Source: Sphingobium sp. B2D3C (GTDB lineage: Bacteria > Pseudomonadota > Alphaproteobacteria > Sphingomonadales > Sphingomonadaceae). Taken from it: DNA of 64,000 bases. Positions within the stretch are counted from its first letter, which is position 1. Each line of letters opens with the position of its first letter. The stretch lies in contig NZ_JAOQOK010000001.1 in NCBI RefSeq assembly GCF_025961835.1, positions 434,001 through 498,000 on the forward strand, in the 5' to 3' direction. A program made the translations under genes and the position numbers. Below the pieces are notes generated by a model. The model searched no databases, had not been told where the DNA came from, and saw nothing but the letters and a program-made list of their open reading frames with translations. Positions 55,969 to 64,000 of this stretch are shown piece by piece.

Positions 55969-56850
55969 TTATTCGGCCGCGCTCGAACTGTTAAGTGGCG
56001 CAAACAGGGGCAGCGCGGCCACGTCATCCGGCGCAAGGGTGAGCCCGAAGACATCCGCCAGGGCCACGCGATACTCTTCCGGCGTGGTCATTTCGCGCAC
56101 CTCGCGAATAGGCCCACGCGCGATGGACAGATCACGCTCGGTCAGCGCGGCAAAGCCGTCGGGCAGGACGATGCTGACAATGTGCAGGGTCGTAAAGCGC
56201 GAGGCCGCACGCGTGGAGGTCCAGTGGTTGCACTGCTCCAGATCGATGGGTGCCACCGGATCGAGGTGAAACGCATATTGCGGTTGCCAGTCGTCGGTCT
56301 CCACGCTACGCCCGTCGGTGGAGGCCGTCGGGCCGGCACGCTCCAGCAGCCATTCGCCGAGGACGTCGCCGGGCTGGCCGATCCGGCGCAAGCGATGGCT
56401 GGCTCCGTCGGGCGTCGTGGCCTCGGCGCCGTCCTGCAAGGGCAGGGGCGGCACGAAACTGCCGCCAAATCCGGCATCGGCCACCCAAGGCTGGCCTTCG
56501 ATCTCAAGCAGCAACAGAATATGCGTGCGCGGCGGGATGTCGCCGGGCGCTGCGCCGAGCAACACCCGCGCGAGCAGCGGCCTGGCCGGCAGGCCAAGCG
56601 TGCCCAGCATGTCGGCAAACAGCCGGTTGTGCTCGAAGCAATAGCCGCCGCGTCGCCGGGTGACGAGCTTGTCGAACACGCTGTCCCCGTCGATCAGGAT
56701 CGGGCGGCCCAGGCGGACATCCAGATTCTCGAACGCGATGCGCCGGCGCTGCGCCGCCTGAAGAATGGCGAGGCCCTCCGCATCGGGTGTCGGCGCGGAC
56801 TCAAGGCCGAGGCGGGCCAGATAGGCGTCGAGGCGGGCGGCGGCGGTCAT
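55969..56850 (-). CDS. Arylamine N-acetyltransferase
   Basis: This 293-residue enzyme transfers acetyl from acetyl-CoA to arylamines and hydrazines. The triad is visible: cysteine in RRRGGYCFEHNRLF (near 70), histidine in PRTHILLLLEI (near 110) and aspartate in WVADAGFGGSF (near 125). It lies 16 nt after the ABC-F gene on the same strand, so the two form an operon. ATG 56850 gives the usual family start. Confidence 0.93.
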   Translation of the reverse strand: MTAAARLDAYLARLGLESAPTPDAEGLAILQAAQRRRIAFENLDVRLGRPILIDGDSVFDKLVTRRRGGYCFEHNRLFADMLGTLGLPARPLLARVLLGAAPGDIPPRTHILLLLEIEGQPWVADAGFGGSFVPPLPLQDGAEATTPDGASHRLRRIGQPGDVLGEWLLERAGPTASTDGRSVETDDWQPQYAFHLDPVAPIDLEQCNHWTSTRAASRFTTLHIVSIVLPDGFAALTERDLSIARGPIREVREMTTPEEYRVALADVFGLTLAPDDVAALPLFAPLNSSSAAE

Positions 56851-56866
56851 GGCAGGCTCGCCCCGG

Positions 56867-58744
56867 TCAGGCCGCGTCGAGGCTATCGAGCGCCTCGCTG
56901 GCTTCCATCCAGCTCTGTTCGGCCTGTTCAATGGCGCCGTCGAGCTTGGCGCGCCGCTGCATCAGTTCGCTCATCGTCCGGTCCTTTTCCTGCGGCCCAG
57001 CCTTTGCCGGATCGAACAGGGCGAGATCGATCCGCGAGCGCTCGGCGGTGAGATCGGCCAGCGCTTTCTCTGTCTTCTTCACGGCCGCCTGCAGCGCCTT
57101 GTAGCGCTCCCGTGCCTGGGCATTCGCGCGGCGATCGGCCTTGCGGTCGTTCTTGGACCCGCTCTCCTTCGCCGGGGCACTGGCACCGCGCCCGAGAACG
57201 AAGTCGGTATAATCCTCAAGGCTGCCGTCAAAAGGCTGGGCCAGTCCGCTATCGACCAGCACCAGCCGGTCGGCGACCAGCTCGATCATGTGCCGGTCGT
57301 GGCTGACGATCACCACCGCGCCGGAATAGCTGTTGAGCGCCTGCACCAGAGCCTCGCGGCTATCGACGTCGAGGTGGTTGGTCGGCTCGTCGAGGATCAG
57401 CAGGTGCGGCGCGTGGCGGGTGATCAGCGCCAACGCCAGCCGCGCGCGTTCGCCGCCGGAGAGCGACCCGACCTTCTGGGTCGCTCTTATGCCCGAAAAG
57501 CCGAACCGGCCGAGTTGCGCGCGCACCGCGCCGGGGGTGGCCCCCTTCATCTGCCGGGTCATGTGCTCGAGCGGTGTGTCTTCCGTATCCAGCTCTTCCA
57601 CCTGATATTGGGTGAAATAGCCGACGTTCATCTTGCCCGAGGCGTTCATCGCGCCTTCCATGGCCGGCAACTGCGCGGCCAGTAGCCGGGCCAGCGTCGT
57701 CTTGCCGTTGCCGTTCTTGCCGAGCAGCGCGATGCGGTCATCGGGGTCGATGCGCAGATTGAGGCGCTGGAGGATCGGGGTCTCATTGTATCCGACCGAC
57801 GCCATGTCGAGCGTGATGAGCGGCGGGCGTAGCGCTTCGGGATCGGGAAAGTCGAAGGAGAGGCTGGGGTCTTCCAGCGCAGCGGCGATTGGCTGCATCT
57901 TGGCCAGGGCCTTGGCCCGTGATTGCGCCTGCTTGGCCGTGCTGGCCCGGGCGCTGTTGCGCGCGACATAATCCTGCAGCTTGGCACGCTCCGCCGCCTG
58001 CTTCTCGCGGGCCGATTCGAGCTGGGCGAGCCGCTCGGCGCGCTGCCGTTCGAACGCGTCATAGCCACCCGGATAAAGGGTGATCTTGCCGCCCTCCAGA
58101 TGCAGGATGTGGTCCACCACATTGTTGAGCAGGTCGCGCTCGTGGCTGATGACGAGCACCGTGCCGCGATATTCCTTGAGGAAGCTCTCCAGCCACAAGG
58201 TCGCTTCGAGGTCGAGGTGGTTGGATGGCTCGTCGAGCAGGAGCAGGTCCGGCTCGGAGAAGAGCAGCGCGCCCAGCGCGACGCGCATCTTCCACCCGCC
58301 CGAGAAGCTGTCGAGCGGCCGGTTCTGCATCTCTTCATCGAAGCCGAGGCCCGTGAGGATGCGACCCGCGCGCGCGGGCGCGGTGTAGGCATCGATGGCG
58401 ATCAGGCGATCGTGCAGGTCGCCCAGCCGGTCCGGGTCTTCGCATGTCTCGCTCTCCACCAGCAGCGCCGCGCGCTCGGTATCGGCAGCGAGCACGGTCT
58501 CGAACGGCGTGGCGCTGCCGCTCGGGGCTTCCTGCGCGATATAGCCCAGCCGCGTGTCACGGGGCATGTCGACCGATCCACCATCTGGGTCGAGTTCGCC
58601 GATGATCGTTTTCATCAGGGTGGACTTGCCGGCGCCATTGCGGCCGATCAGGCCGACCCGCGACCGCGGCGGCAGGGCGGCGCTCGCGGCATCGAGAATG
58701 ACACGGCCGCCCAGCCGCACGGTGATATCATTGATGGTCAGCAT
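56867..58744 (-). CDS. ABC-F family ATPase (Uup/YheS-like)
   Basis: This 625-residue protein has two ABC domains without membrane segments: the first with GLIGRNGAGKSTLMKTIIG and LLLLDEPSNHLDL, an interdomain arm rich in glutamate and arginine, and the second with ALLGKNGNGKTTLARLLAAQL, LSGGERARLALALI and LILDEPTNHLDVDS. ABC-F proteins act on ribosomes. A C-terminal lysine-rich coiled coil (EKALADLTAERSRID) matches Uup and YheS types. First gene before the NAT. Confidence 0.93.
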   Translation of the reverse strand: MLTINDITVRLGGRVILDAASAALPPRSRVGLIGRNGAGKSTLMKTIIGELDPDGGSVDMPRDTRLGYIAQEAPSGSATPFETVLAADTERAALLVESETCEDPDRLGDLHDRLIAIDAYTAPARAGRILTGLGFDEEMQNRPLDSFSGGWKMRVALGALLFSEPDLLLLDEPSNHLDLEATLWLESFLKEYRGTVLVISHERDLLNNVVDHILHLEGGKITLYPGGYDAFERQRAERLAQLESAREKQAAERAKLQDYVARNSARASTAKQAQSRAKALAKMQPIAAALEDPSLSFDFPDPEALRPPLITLDMASVGYNETPILQRLNLRIDPDDRIALLGKNGNGKTTLARLLAAQLPAMEGAMNASGKMNVGYFTQYQVEELDTEDTPLEHMTRQMKGATPGAVRAQLGRFGFSGIRATQKVGSLSGGERARLALALITRHAPHLLILDEPTNHLDVDSREALVQALNSYSGAVVIVSHDRHMIELVADRLVLVDSGLAQPFDGSLEDYTDFVLGRGASAPAKESGSKNDRKADRRANAQARERYKALQAAVKKTEKALADLTAERSRIDLALFDPAKAGPQEKDRTMSELMQRRAKLDGAIEQAEQSWMEASEALDSLDAA

Positions 58745-58813
58745 GGCGCGCCGTTAGCACAAGCGCAGCGCAGGTCGCCCGGAAAATTCTGACCGCCGGC
58801 CGTGTTTGCCGAT

Positions 58814-59233
58814 CTAGCCGGTCCGCGCGGCCGTCTCCGTATCCCCCTCGCCGGGGCCAACGCAGTAGAAACAGAGCTTGTTGCCATCGAGATCCCGCAC
58901 ATAGGCGGCGTAGAAGGCCTGACTCCCATCGGCACTGCGCAGACCCGGCGGGCCTTCGTCCCCCCCGCCCATCTCGATGGCCTTGCCATGCAATCGCCGC
59001 ACCTTCTCCCGCGTGCGCTGGCCCATGGCGACCATCGCCCCGTTTCCGGGAGTCGCCGGCCCGCCATTGAAGGGCTTGGCGACGCCGAACATCGGTTTGC
59101 TCCAGCTGGCGCCCCAGGCCGCGATATGCGGCAGCTCCAGCAACCGCCGGATGCCGACACTGCCGAACAGCGCATCATAGAAGGCCATGGCGCGCTGCAG
59201 GTCATTGGTGCCCACCGTCGTGTAGCCGATCAT
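58814..59233 (-). CDS. VOC (glyoxalase/bleomycin resistance) family protein
   Basis: This 139-residue single-domain protein starts MIGYTTVGTNDLQRAMAFYDALFG, typical of the VOC fold, and ends with AAYVRDLDGNKLCFYC, carrying the second metal-ligand strand. The activity is unknown; members include glyoxalases and antibiotic-binding proteins. It is separate from the ABC-F gene by 69 nt. Confidence 0.88.
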   Translation of the reverse strand: MIGYTTVGTNDLQRAMAFYDALFGSVGIRRLLELPHIAAWGASWSKPMFGVAKPFNGGPATPGNGAMVAMGQRTREKVRRLHGKAIEMGGGDEGPPGLRSADGSQAFYAAYVRDLDGNKLCFYCVGPGEGDTETAARTG

Positions 59234-59410
59234 GGGTGCCTCTCTGCCGGGATGGACCGCTTGCCCGACTCAACGCCGCGCGAACCAGCGGCTCCATACA
59301 GTAGAATTCGGCTGGTGCTAACCGGTCCCGCTCCACGCTAGTTCTGCCGCCCCGAATTGAAACGCTTCGCATGGGCGGGTCCCTCTCGCACCGCAGGGCG
59401 ACCGAGGCTG

Positions 59411-59965
59411 TCAGCCCTGCTCGTCTCCCTTGCAGGCGCCGACCCGCTTGGCATCTACTGTCATCTTCATCGTCATCTCGCCTGCGGCGTCCCCGCCTTG
59501 GGCCTTTGAGGCCATTTCCATCCGGTAGCGGTCGGGGGCATATTCGCCGTCCATCTTCATTTCCATGCGGCCCTGCGCGCCGCCATCGCATTTGAGTAGC
59601 GCGGAAATCTTACCATTTTTCATCGTGAAGTGATCATATTTGCAGCTCTTGTCGTGCTCGCCAGTGAAAAAGGCCTTCTGCTCCTTCACATCCTCTTCGG
59701 TCACGCAACTGGTGAAGCTTCGCCCGGCGCCCATCTGCGCCTTCATGTGATCACGCGCTTCGGCCGGCAGACCGGGCATCTCGATCTCCTGCACCGTCAT
59801 CTGGCCTTCCCACCGGCCGGGGCTGACCATGACGCCATCGCCGCCGGCAGCCGCCACTTGCTGCTGCACTTCCTCGGGCGTCGCGTTGGTCGCCGAAACA
59901 TCCGGGCCGCTATCGCAGCCGGAGAGGACAAGAAGGGTAGGGGTGATCAGAAAAACGGCGCGCAT
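59411..59965 (-). CDS. DUF3617 family lipoprotein
   Basis: This 184-residue precursor begins MRAVFLITPTLLVLSGC with a lipobox. The mature DUF3617 domain has VSPGRWEGQMTVQEIEMPGLP, SFTSCVTEEDV, SCKYDHFTMKNGKISALLKC and RMEMKMDGEYAPDRYRMEM, with cysteines likely forming disulphides. The function is unknown. ATG 59965 has AGGA seven nt before it; ATG 59971 is too close to that site. Confidence 0.9.
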   Translation of the reverse strand: MRAVFLITPTLLVLSGCDSGPDVSATNATPEEVQQQVAAAGGDGVMVSPGRWEGQMTVQEIEMPGLPAEARDHMKAQMGAGRSFTSCVTEEDVKEQKAFFTGEHDKSCKYDHFTMKNGKISALLKCDGGAQGRMEMKMDGEYAPDRYRMEMASKAQGGDAAGEMTMKMTVDAKRVGACKGDEQG

Positions 59966-60194
59966 GGGCATATCCTCGTCGCAAGGCCCGGCACCTGTGT
60001 GTCCAAGCTCGTCCGGCCGGTGATGGCGCTTTAGCCTCCGCAGGGCAAGCTCGAGAACGGCACGACGGACGGATCGGCGGCAAAAGCCTGATTGACGCTC
60101 ACCCCATATCATGATGGCGGGCCCAGTCATCGTCGATCCCGCTTTGTTCTTCCGCCCCATTGCCGCCGGCGGCCACAATCGCCATATTCCCCCT

Positions 60195-62390
60195 ATGGCG
60201 ATCCAGATCCGCACGACTCTAGCCGAGCCCCAAACCGACCAGTCCTTCGTTCCCCATCGTCCGGCACGCCCGGAAAAGGCGGAGGGCGGCAGGCGTTTCA
60301 AGCTGGTGAGCGATTATCAGCCGGCCGGCGACCAGCCGACCGCCATTGCCGAGCTGGTCGAGGCGGCCGAAGCGGGTGAGAAGGATCAGGTGCTGCTCGG
60401 CGTCACCGGCTCGGGCAAGACCTTCACCATGGCGAAGGTGATCGAAGCGGTACAGCGCCCCGCGCTGGTGCTGGCGCCCAACAAGATTCTCGCCGCGCAG
60501 CTCTATGGGGAGTTCAAGAGCTTCTTCCCTGACAATGCGGTCGAATATTTCGTCAGCTATTATGATTATTACCAGCCCGAGGCCTATGTGCCCCGCTCGG
60601 ATACGTACATCGAGAAAGAGTCGAGCGTGAACGAGGGGATCGACCGGATGCGCCACTCGGCGACCCGGTCGCTGCTGGAGCGCGATGACGTGATCATCGT
60701 CGCGTCCGTCTCGTGCATTTACGGTATCGGTTCGGTCGAAACCTATTCGGCGATGACCTTCAGCCTCAAAAAGGGCGAGAGCGCCGATCAGCGCGAGATC
60801 ATCCGCAAGCTCGTGGCGCTGCAATATAAGCGCAACGATGCCGCCTTCGCGCGCGGCAACTTCCGCGTTCGGGGCGACAATCTGGAGATTTTCCCGAGCC
60901 ACTATGAGGATAATGCCTGGCGGATCAGCTTCTTCGGCGACGAGATCGAGGAGATTGTCGAGTTCGATCCACTGACCGGCAAGAAGGCGGCGAGCCTCGA
61001 TTACGTCAAGGTCTTCCCCAATTCGCACCACGTCACCCCCGGCCCAACGCTCAAACAGGCGATGGAGGCGATCCGCCATGAGCTGACCGAGCGGCTGAAG
61101 GAGCTGGTCGAGGAGGGTAAGTTGCTGGAGGCGCAGCGGCTGGAGCAGCGCACCAATTTCGATCTGGAGATGATCGCGGCCACGGGCTCCTGCGCGGGCA
61201 TCGAGAATTACTCCCGCTTCCTCACCGGCCGCCTGCCGGGTGAGCCGCCGCCGACTCTGTTTGAGTATCTGCCGGAAAACGCGATCCTCTTCGTGGATGA
61301 GAGCCACCAGACCGTGCCGCAGATCGGCGCGATGGCGCGGGGCGATCATCGCCGCAAGGTGACGCTCGCCGAATATGGCTTCCGCCTGCCAAGCTGCATC
61401 GACAACCGCCCGTTGCGCTTCAACGAATGGGACGCGATGCGCCCGCAGACGGTCAGCGTCTCGGCCACGCCCGGCAACTGGGAGATGGAGCAGACCGGCG
61501 GCACCTTCTCCGAGCAGGTCATCCGCCCCACCGGCCTCATCGATCCGCCGGTGGAGATCAAGCCGGTCGAGGATCAGGTCGACGACCTCATCCATGAAGC
61601 CAAGCTGACCGCGCAAAAGGGCTACCGCACCCTCGTGACCACGCTCACCAAGCGCATGGCCGAGGATTTGACCGAGTTCATGCATGAGGCAGGCCTCAAG
61701 GTCCGCTACATGCACAGCGATGTCGAGACGCTGGAGCGCATCGAGCTGATCCGCGACTTGCGCCTGGGCGTCTATGACGTGCTCGTGGGCATCAACCTGC
61801 TGCGCGAGGGCCTGGATATTCCCGAATGCGGCCTCGTCGCCATTCTCGATGCCGACAAGGAAGGCTTTCTGCGGTCGGAAACCAGCCTCATCCAGACGAT
61901 CGGCCGCGCCGCGCGCAACATCGATGGCCGCGTGATCCTCTATGCCGACCGCATGACAGGCTCGATGGAGCGCGCGCTCAACGAAACCAATCGTCGCCGC
62001 GAAAAGCAGGTCGCCTATAATCTGGAACATGGCATCACGCCGGAAAGCGTGAAGAAGCAGATCGGCGACATCATCGCCCATGTCGCCAGCAAGGATCAGG
62101 TGACCGTCGACACCGGCCTCGACGATGCGCCGCACATGGTGGGCCATAATCTGCGCGCCTATATCGAGGATCTCGAAAAGAAGATGCGCACCGCTGCCGC
62201 CGATCTCGAGTTCGAGGAAGCCGGCCGCCTGCGCGACCAGATCCGCAAGCTGGAAGCCGAAGAGCTGGGGCTCCCTGTCGATCAGCAGGTGACCGCCAAT
62301 GCGGGCCGCTATCTCGGCCGTGCCACCGAGGGCAAGCCCGGCACGCGCAAGATGCGCTACGGCAAGACGCAGCGAAAAATGGGGCGCTAG
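60195..62390 (+). CDS. uvrB: Excinuclease ABC subunit B
   Basis: This 731-residue repair helicase receives damaged DNA from UvrA and recruits UvrC. Seen are the Q-motif region [20 protein letters not shown], Walker [15 protein letters not shown], the beta-hairpin [36 protein letters not shown], motif [12 protein letters not shown] and a C-terminal UVR domain [31 protein letters not shown] 60195 gives the MAIQIRTTL start; the frame opens at 60111 without support. No obvious LexA box was found upstream. Confidence 0.97.
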   Translation: MAIQIRTTLAEPQTDQSFVPHRPARPEKAEGGRRFKLVSDYQPAGDQPTAIAELVEAAEAGEKDQVLLGVTGSGKTFTMAKVIEAVQRPALVLAPNKILAAQLYGEFKSFFPDNAVEYFVSYYDYYQPEAYVPRSDTYIEKESSVNEGIDRMRHSATRSLLERDDVIIVASVSCIYGIGSVETYSAMTFSLKKGESADQREIIRKLVALQYKRNDAAFARGNFRVRGDNLEIFPSHYEDNAWRISFFGDEIEEIVEFDPLTGKKAASLDYVKVFPNSHHVTPGPTLKQAMEAIRHELTERLKELVEEGKLLEAQRLEQRTNFDLEMIAATGSCAGIENYSRFLTGRLPGEPPPTLFEYLPENAILFVDESHQTVPQIGAMARGDHRRKVTLAEYGFRLPSCIDNRPLRFNEWDAMRPQTVSVSATPGNWEMEQTGGTFSEQVIRPTGLIDPPVEIKPVEDQVDDLIHEAKLTAQKGYRTLVTTLTKRMAEDLTEFMHEAGLKVRYMHSDVETLERIELIRDLRLGVYDVLVGINLLREGLDIPECGLVAILDADKEGFLRSETSLIQTIGRAARNIDGRVILYADRMTGSMERALNETNRRREKQVAYNLEHGITPESVKKQIGDIIAHVASKDQVTVDTGLDDAPHMVGHNLRAYIEDLEKKMRTAAADLEFEEAGRLRDQIRKLEAEELGLPVDQQVTANAGRYLGRATEGKPGTRKMRYGKTQRKMGR

Positions 62391-62429
62391 CCTCACAAAC
62401 GGTGGAGACTTTTCGCGGGTCAATTTCGT

Positions 62430-62457
62430 TTGACAGCAAGTAGACGAAGTCTACAAG
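62430..62457 (+). promoter_or_regulatory. Possible repressed promoter with TetR-like operator, RND operon
   Basis: TTGACA at 62430-62435 is followed by the hairpin-type palindrome GTAGAC-GAA-GTCTAC (62440-62454), overlapping a weak -10 (TACAAG). A half-site pair with a three-base centre within a promoter is typical of TetR-family control of efflux pumps. It lies 225-250 nt before the adaptor gene. Confidence 0.45.
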
Positions 62458-62614
62458 CCGGCACCGCCGCGACACTCGGATTTCATGCAGGCGCATCCGC
62501 CGAGCATCGCTTTTGCTCAGCGTTCATTCATGCTGCTGTCCTGTAAGGTCTTCAGCTTAGAAAGCGAAGTGAACCCAGGGTGTTGCGGCTGCGAGAAGGT
62601 GGGTATAATCCCGC

Positions 62615-62643
62615 TTGTCGATAGTGACTTATTCATGTAATAC
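62615..62643 (+). promoter_or_regulatory. Proximal promoter of the RND operon
   Basis: TTGTCG (62615-62620) and TAATAC (62638-62643) are 17 nt apart, 36 nt before the adaptor ATG. An overlapping TTGCGG-15-TATAAT pair (62583-62609) is a second possibility. Confidence 0.45.
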
Positions 62644-62678
62644 AGTTCGAGCTAAGGGGCGCCTAGGCGGCGAAACTC

Positions 62679-63872
62679 ATGAACTATGAAGCGAACATGA
62701 AATACGGCGTGTCCAGTGTGGACCCGGAAGAGGCCGAGAGTCGGCAGAAGCGGCGGCGCCTGCTGCTGGTCGTTGGCGCGCTGGTCGCGTTGGCGGTCAT
62801 CGCCATGCTGGCCTATCGATTCTTCGGCGGTTCGGGCGATCAGGGCGAGCAGGTCAGCCAGGTGGCAATCGTCACCGTCGCCGTGCCCGCGCAGGAAGCC
62901 GTGACGCGCACCGCCAATGCCACCGGCTCGCTGGCAGCGCGGGTGGATATGCCCGTCGGCGTGGTTGGCGAGGGTGGCCGCGTGGTCGCCGTTCATGTTC
63001 AGCCGGGCGACTGGGTCGGCGCGAATCAGATTCTCGCGACCATCGAGCGGTCGGTGCAGGCCCAGCAGATTTCCCAGCTCGAAGCGTCCGTGCAGGTCGC
63101 TCGGGCCGACGCCAAGCTGGCCCAGAACAATCTTGATCGCGCCAAGGCGCTGGTGAGCGACGGGTTCGTGTCCCGCGCCGACATCGACCAGAAGACCGCG
63201 ACGCGCGATGCTGCCGTGGCCCGGGTCAATGTGGCCGTGGCGCAGCTCAACCAGATGCGCGCGCAGGTCGGGCGGCTGGATATTCGCGCGCCGGCCGCAG
63301 GGCTGGTGCTCACGCGCTCGGTCGAGCCGGGCCAAGTCGTCTCCGGCGGCAGTGGCGTGCTGTTCCGCATCGCGCGCGCGGGCGAAATGGAAATGAAGGC
63401 GCTGCTCTCCGAAGACGAGCTGGCCTTGCTGTCCGAAGGCGCCCTGGCACGCGTGACGCCTGTCGGCATGACGCAGAGCTTCGAGGGCCGTGTGTGGCAG
63501 ATCGCGCCGGTGATCGACCAGACGTCGCGCCAGGGCATCGTCCGCATCGCCGTGCCTTATAATGCCGCGCTGCGTCCGGGTGGTTTCGCCAATGCGGAAA
63601 TTGCCATGGAGCGCGTGTCGGCAGCAGTCCTGCCGGAGTCCGCGATTCAGAGCGACCCGAAGGGCAGCTATGTCTACGTCGTCGGCAAGGATAACAAGGT
63701 CGAGCGCCGGTCGGTGAAGACAGGTGCGGTGACGACGCGGGGCATTGCCGTGGTGCAGGGGCTCAATGGTTCGGAGCGCGTCGTGCTCTATGCCGGCGGC
63801 TTCCTCAGCCCGGGCGAGACGGTCAAGCCCCGGCTCGCGAAGAGTGCAACGGACGGAAGGGCTGGCGGCTGA
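62679..63872 (+). CDS. RND efflux pump periplasmic adaptor subunit
   Basis: This 397-residue membrane fusion protein starts with a short cytosolic tail and one helix (RRLLLVVGALVALAVIAMLAYRF). Then come the lipoyl halves (ATGSLAARVDMPVGVVGEGGRVVAVHVQPGDWVG, LDIRAPAAGLVLTRSVEPGQVV), the alpha-hairpin between them with ASVQVARADAKLAQNNLDRAKAL, a beta-barrel and the membrane-proximal domain to the C-terminus. It bridges the inner-membrane pump to an outer-membrane channel. The pump gene follows. ATG 62697 is an alternative start. Confidence 0.92.
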   Translation: MNYEANMKYGVSSVDPEEAESRQKRRRLLLVVGALVALAVIAMLAYRFFGGSGDQGEQVSQVAIVTVAVPAQEAVTRTANATGSLAARVDMPVGVVGEGGRVVAVHVQPGDWVGANQILATIERSVQAQQISQLEASVQVARADAKLAQNNLDRAKALVSDGFVSRADIDQKTATRDAAVARVNVAVAQLNQMRAQVGRLDIRAPAAGLVLTRSVEPGQVVSGGSGVLFRIARAGEMEMKALLSEDELALLSEGALARVTPVGMTQSFEGRVWQIAPVIDQTSRQGIVRIAVPYNAALRPGGFANAEIAMERVSAAVLPESAIQSDPKGSYVYVVGKDNKVERRSVKTGAVTTRGIAVVQGLNGSERVVLYAGGFLSPGETVKPRLAKSATDGRAGG

Positions 63873-63887
63873 CCGGCGACGCCTGAC

Positions 63888-63934
63888 AGGGCGACGTCTA
63901 ATGGGCGACGTCTAACAGGGCGCCGCTGCTTGTG
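63888..63934. repeat. Short tandem repeat before the RND permease gene
   Basis: A unit of about 14-15 bases (GGGCGACGTCTAATG, GGGCGACGTCTAACAG and a diverged first copy GGCGACGCCTGACAG) is repeated three times between adaptor and permease. It probably arose by slippage, and it lengthens the spacer in the polycistronic mRNA. Confidence 0.6.
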
Positions 63935-63970
63935 GCGGCCGTCATACGCTAGATTGGCAGGACAGACGAG

Positions 63971-64000
63971 ATGAGTCTTCGCAACATATCGGCCTGGAGC
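63971..64000 (+). CDS. RND efflux permease, N-terminal fragment (runs off the window)
   Basis: The last ten codons read MSLRNISAWS, the usual first residues of the sphingomonad RND permeases that follow an adaptor. GACGAG sits just before the ATG. Only the start is present. Confidence 0.72.
   Translation, partial: MSLRNISAWS

Noticed and set aside
60060..60194. A LexA (SOS) box before uvrB
   Set aside because: Alphaproteobacterial boxes are GTTC-N7-GTTC or GAAC-N7-GAAC; I looked for both upstream of uvrB and found only single half-sites.
60219..62423. A 734-codon open frame antisense to uvrB
   Set aside because: It exactly shadows uvrB; the high-GC third positions leave few stops on the other strand. 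No family motif is seen and uvrB is unambiguous.

Overview
This 64-kb window is high-GC chromosomal DNA that looks like an alphaproteobacterium of the order Sphingomonadales (Sphingomonas, Sphingobium or Novosphingobium type). The lineage call is an inference from gene families: a gene-transfer-agent (GTA) tail module with DUF2793, a DUF1013/TrcR regulator, DUF1192, a DksA with a single zinc-site cysteine, DUF3617 and DUF1345 proteins, an OmpA with a proline-rich hinge, and short palindromic repeats of the kind scattered between genes in these genomes. I see no insertion sequence, integrase, CRISPR array, rRNA or convincing tRNA. Nearly all of it reads as core genome.

Layout. 1-6520: the 3' end of a GTA/prophage-like tail operon (end of a probable tape measure gene, DUF2460 distal tail protein with a large extra N-terminal part, DUF2163 hub, NlpC/P60 peptidase, gp15-like tail-tip protein, DUF2793). 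6.7-8.8 kb: OmpA-family porin and a BAX-inhibitor-1 membrane protein, each with a terminator. 8.9-13.0 kb (minus): glutathione S-transferase, lipase-like hydrolase, ClpA, DUF1192. 13.2-20.9 kb (plus): quinone oxidoreductase, LpxH-like phosphoesterase with a glycosyltransferase, TrcR-like regulator, acyl-CoA ligase, a small membrane protein, sorbosone-dehydrogenase-like protein. 21.1-25.2 kb: DUF815 ATPase divergent from threonylcarbamoyl-AMP synthase, then a processive family-2 glycosyltransferase. 25.3-29.7 kb (minus): small lipoprotein, MsrA, and the operon M17 aminopeptidase - SH3/NlpC peptidase - ArgC. 30.7-35.4 kb (minus): SerS-SurE, a K+ channel and RimO. 35.6-37.8 kb: DksA, a gene-poor stretch with two probable small RNAs, and a zinc metallopeptidase. 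38.0-40.9 kb: patatin and 3-hydroxybutyrate dehydrogenase, then DUF1345. 41.1-44.6 kb (minus): SucC, GFA protein, EtfB, EtfA. 44.8-47.0 kb: small envelope proteins, iron-permease-like protein and OsmC. 47.2-49.2 kb: NrdA with two NrdR-like boxes. 49.6-53.9 kb: helix-hairpin-helix protein, MFS pump, soluble chemoreceptor, EamA transporter. 53.9-59.2 kb: class I fumarase, YeaQ-like protein, arylamine N-acetyltransferase, ABC-F ATPase, VOC protein. 59.4-64.0 kb: DUF3617 lipoprotein, UvrB, and the start of an RND efflux operon that runs off the window.

Functionally the window mixes central metabolism (SucC, fumarase, ETF, ArgC, 3-hydroxybutyrate oxidation), macromolecule quality control and repair (ClpA, UvrB, MsrA, OsmC), translation (SerS, RimO, tRNA t6A synthesis, ABC-F), envelope functions and efflux. 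The points most worth a second look are the rearranged domain layout of the GTA tail genes, the tandem small RNAs near 36.4-36.6 kb, paired NrdR-like boxes before nrdA, candidate operators before etfB, sucC and the RND operon, two families of intergenic palindromes, and an MFS gene with no ordinary start codon where the first membrane helix should begin.
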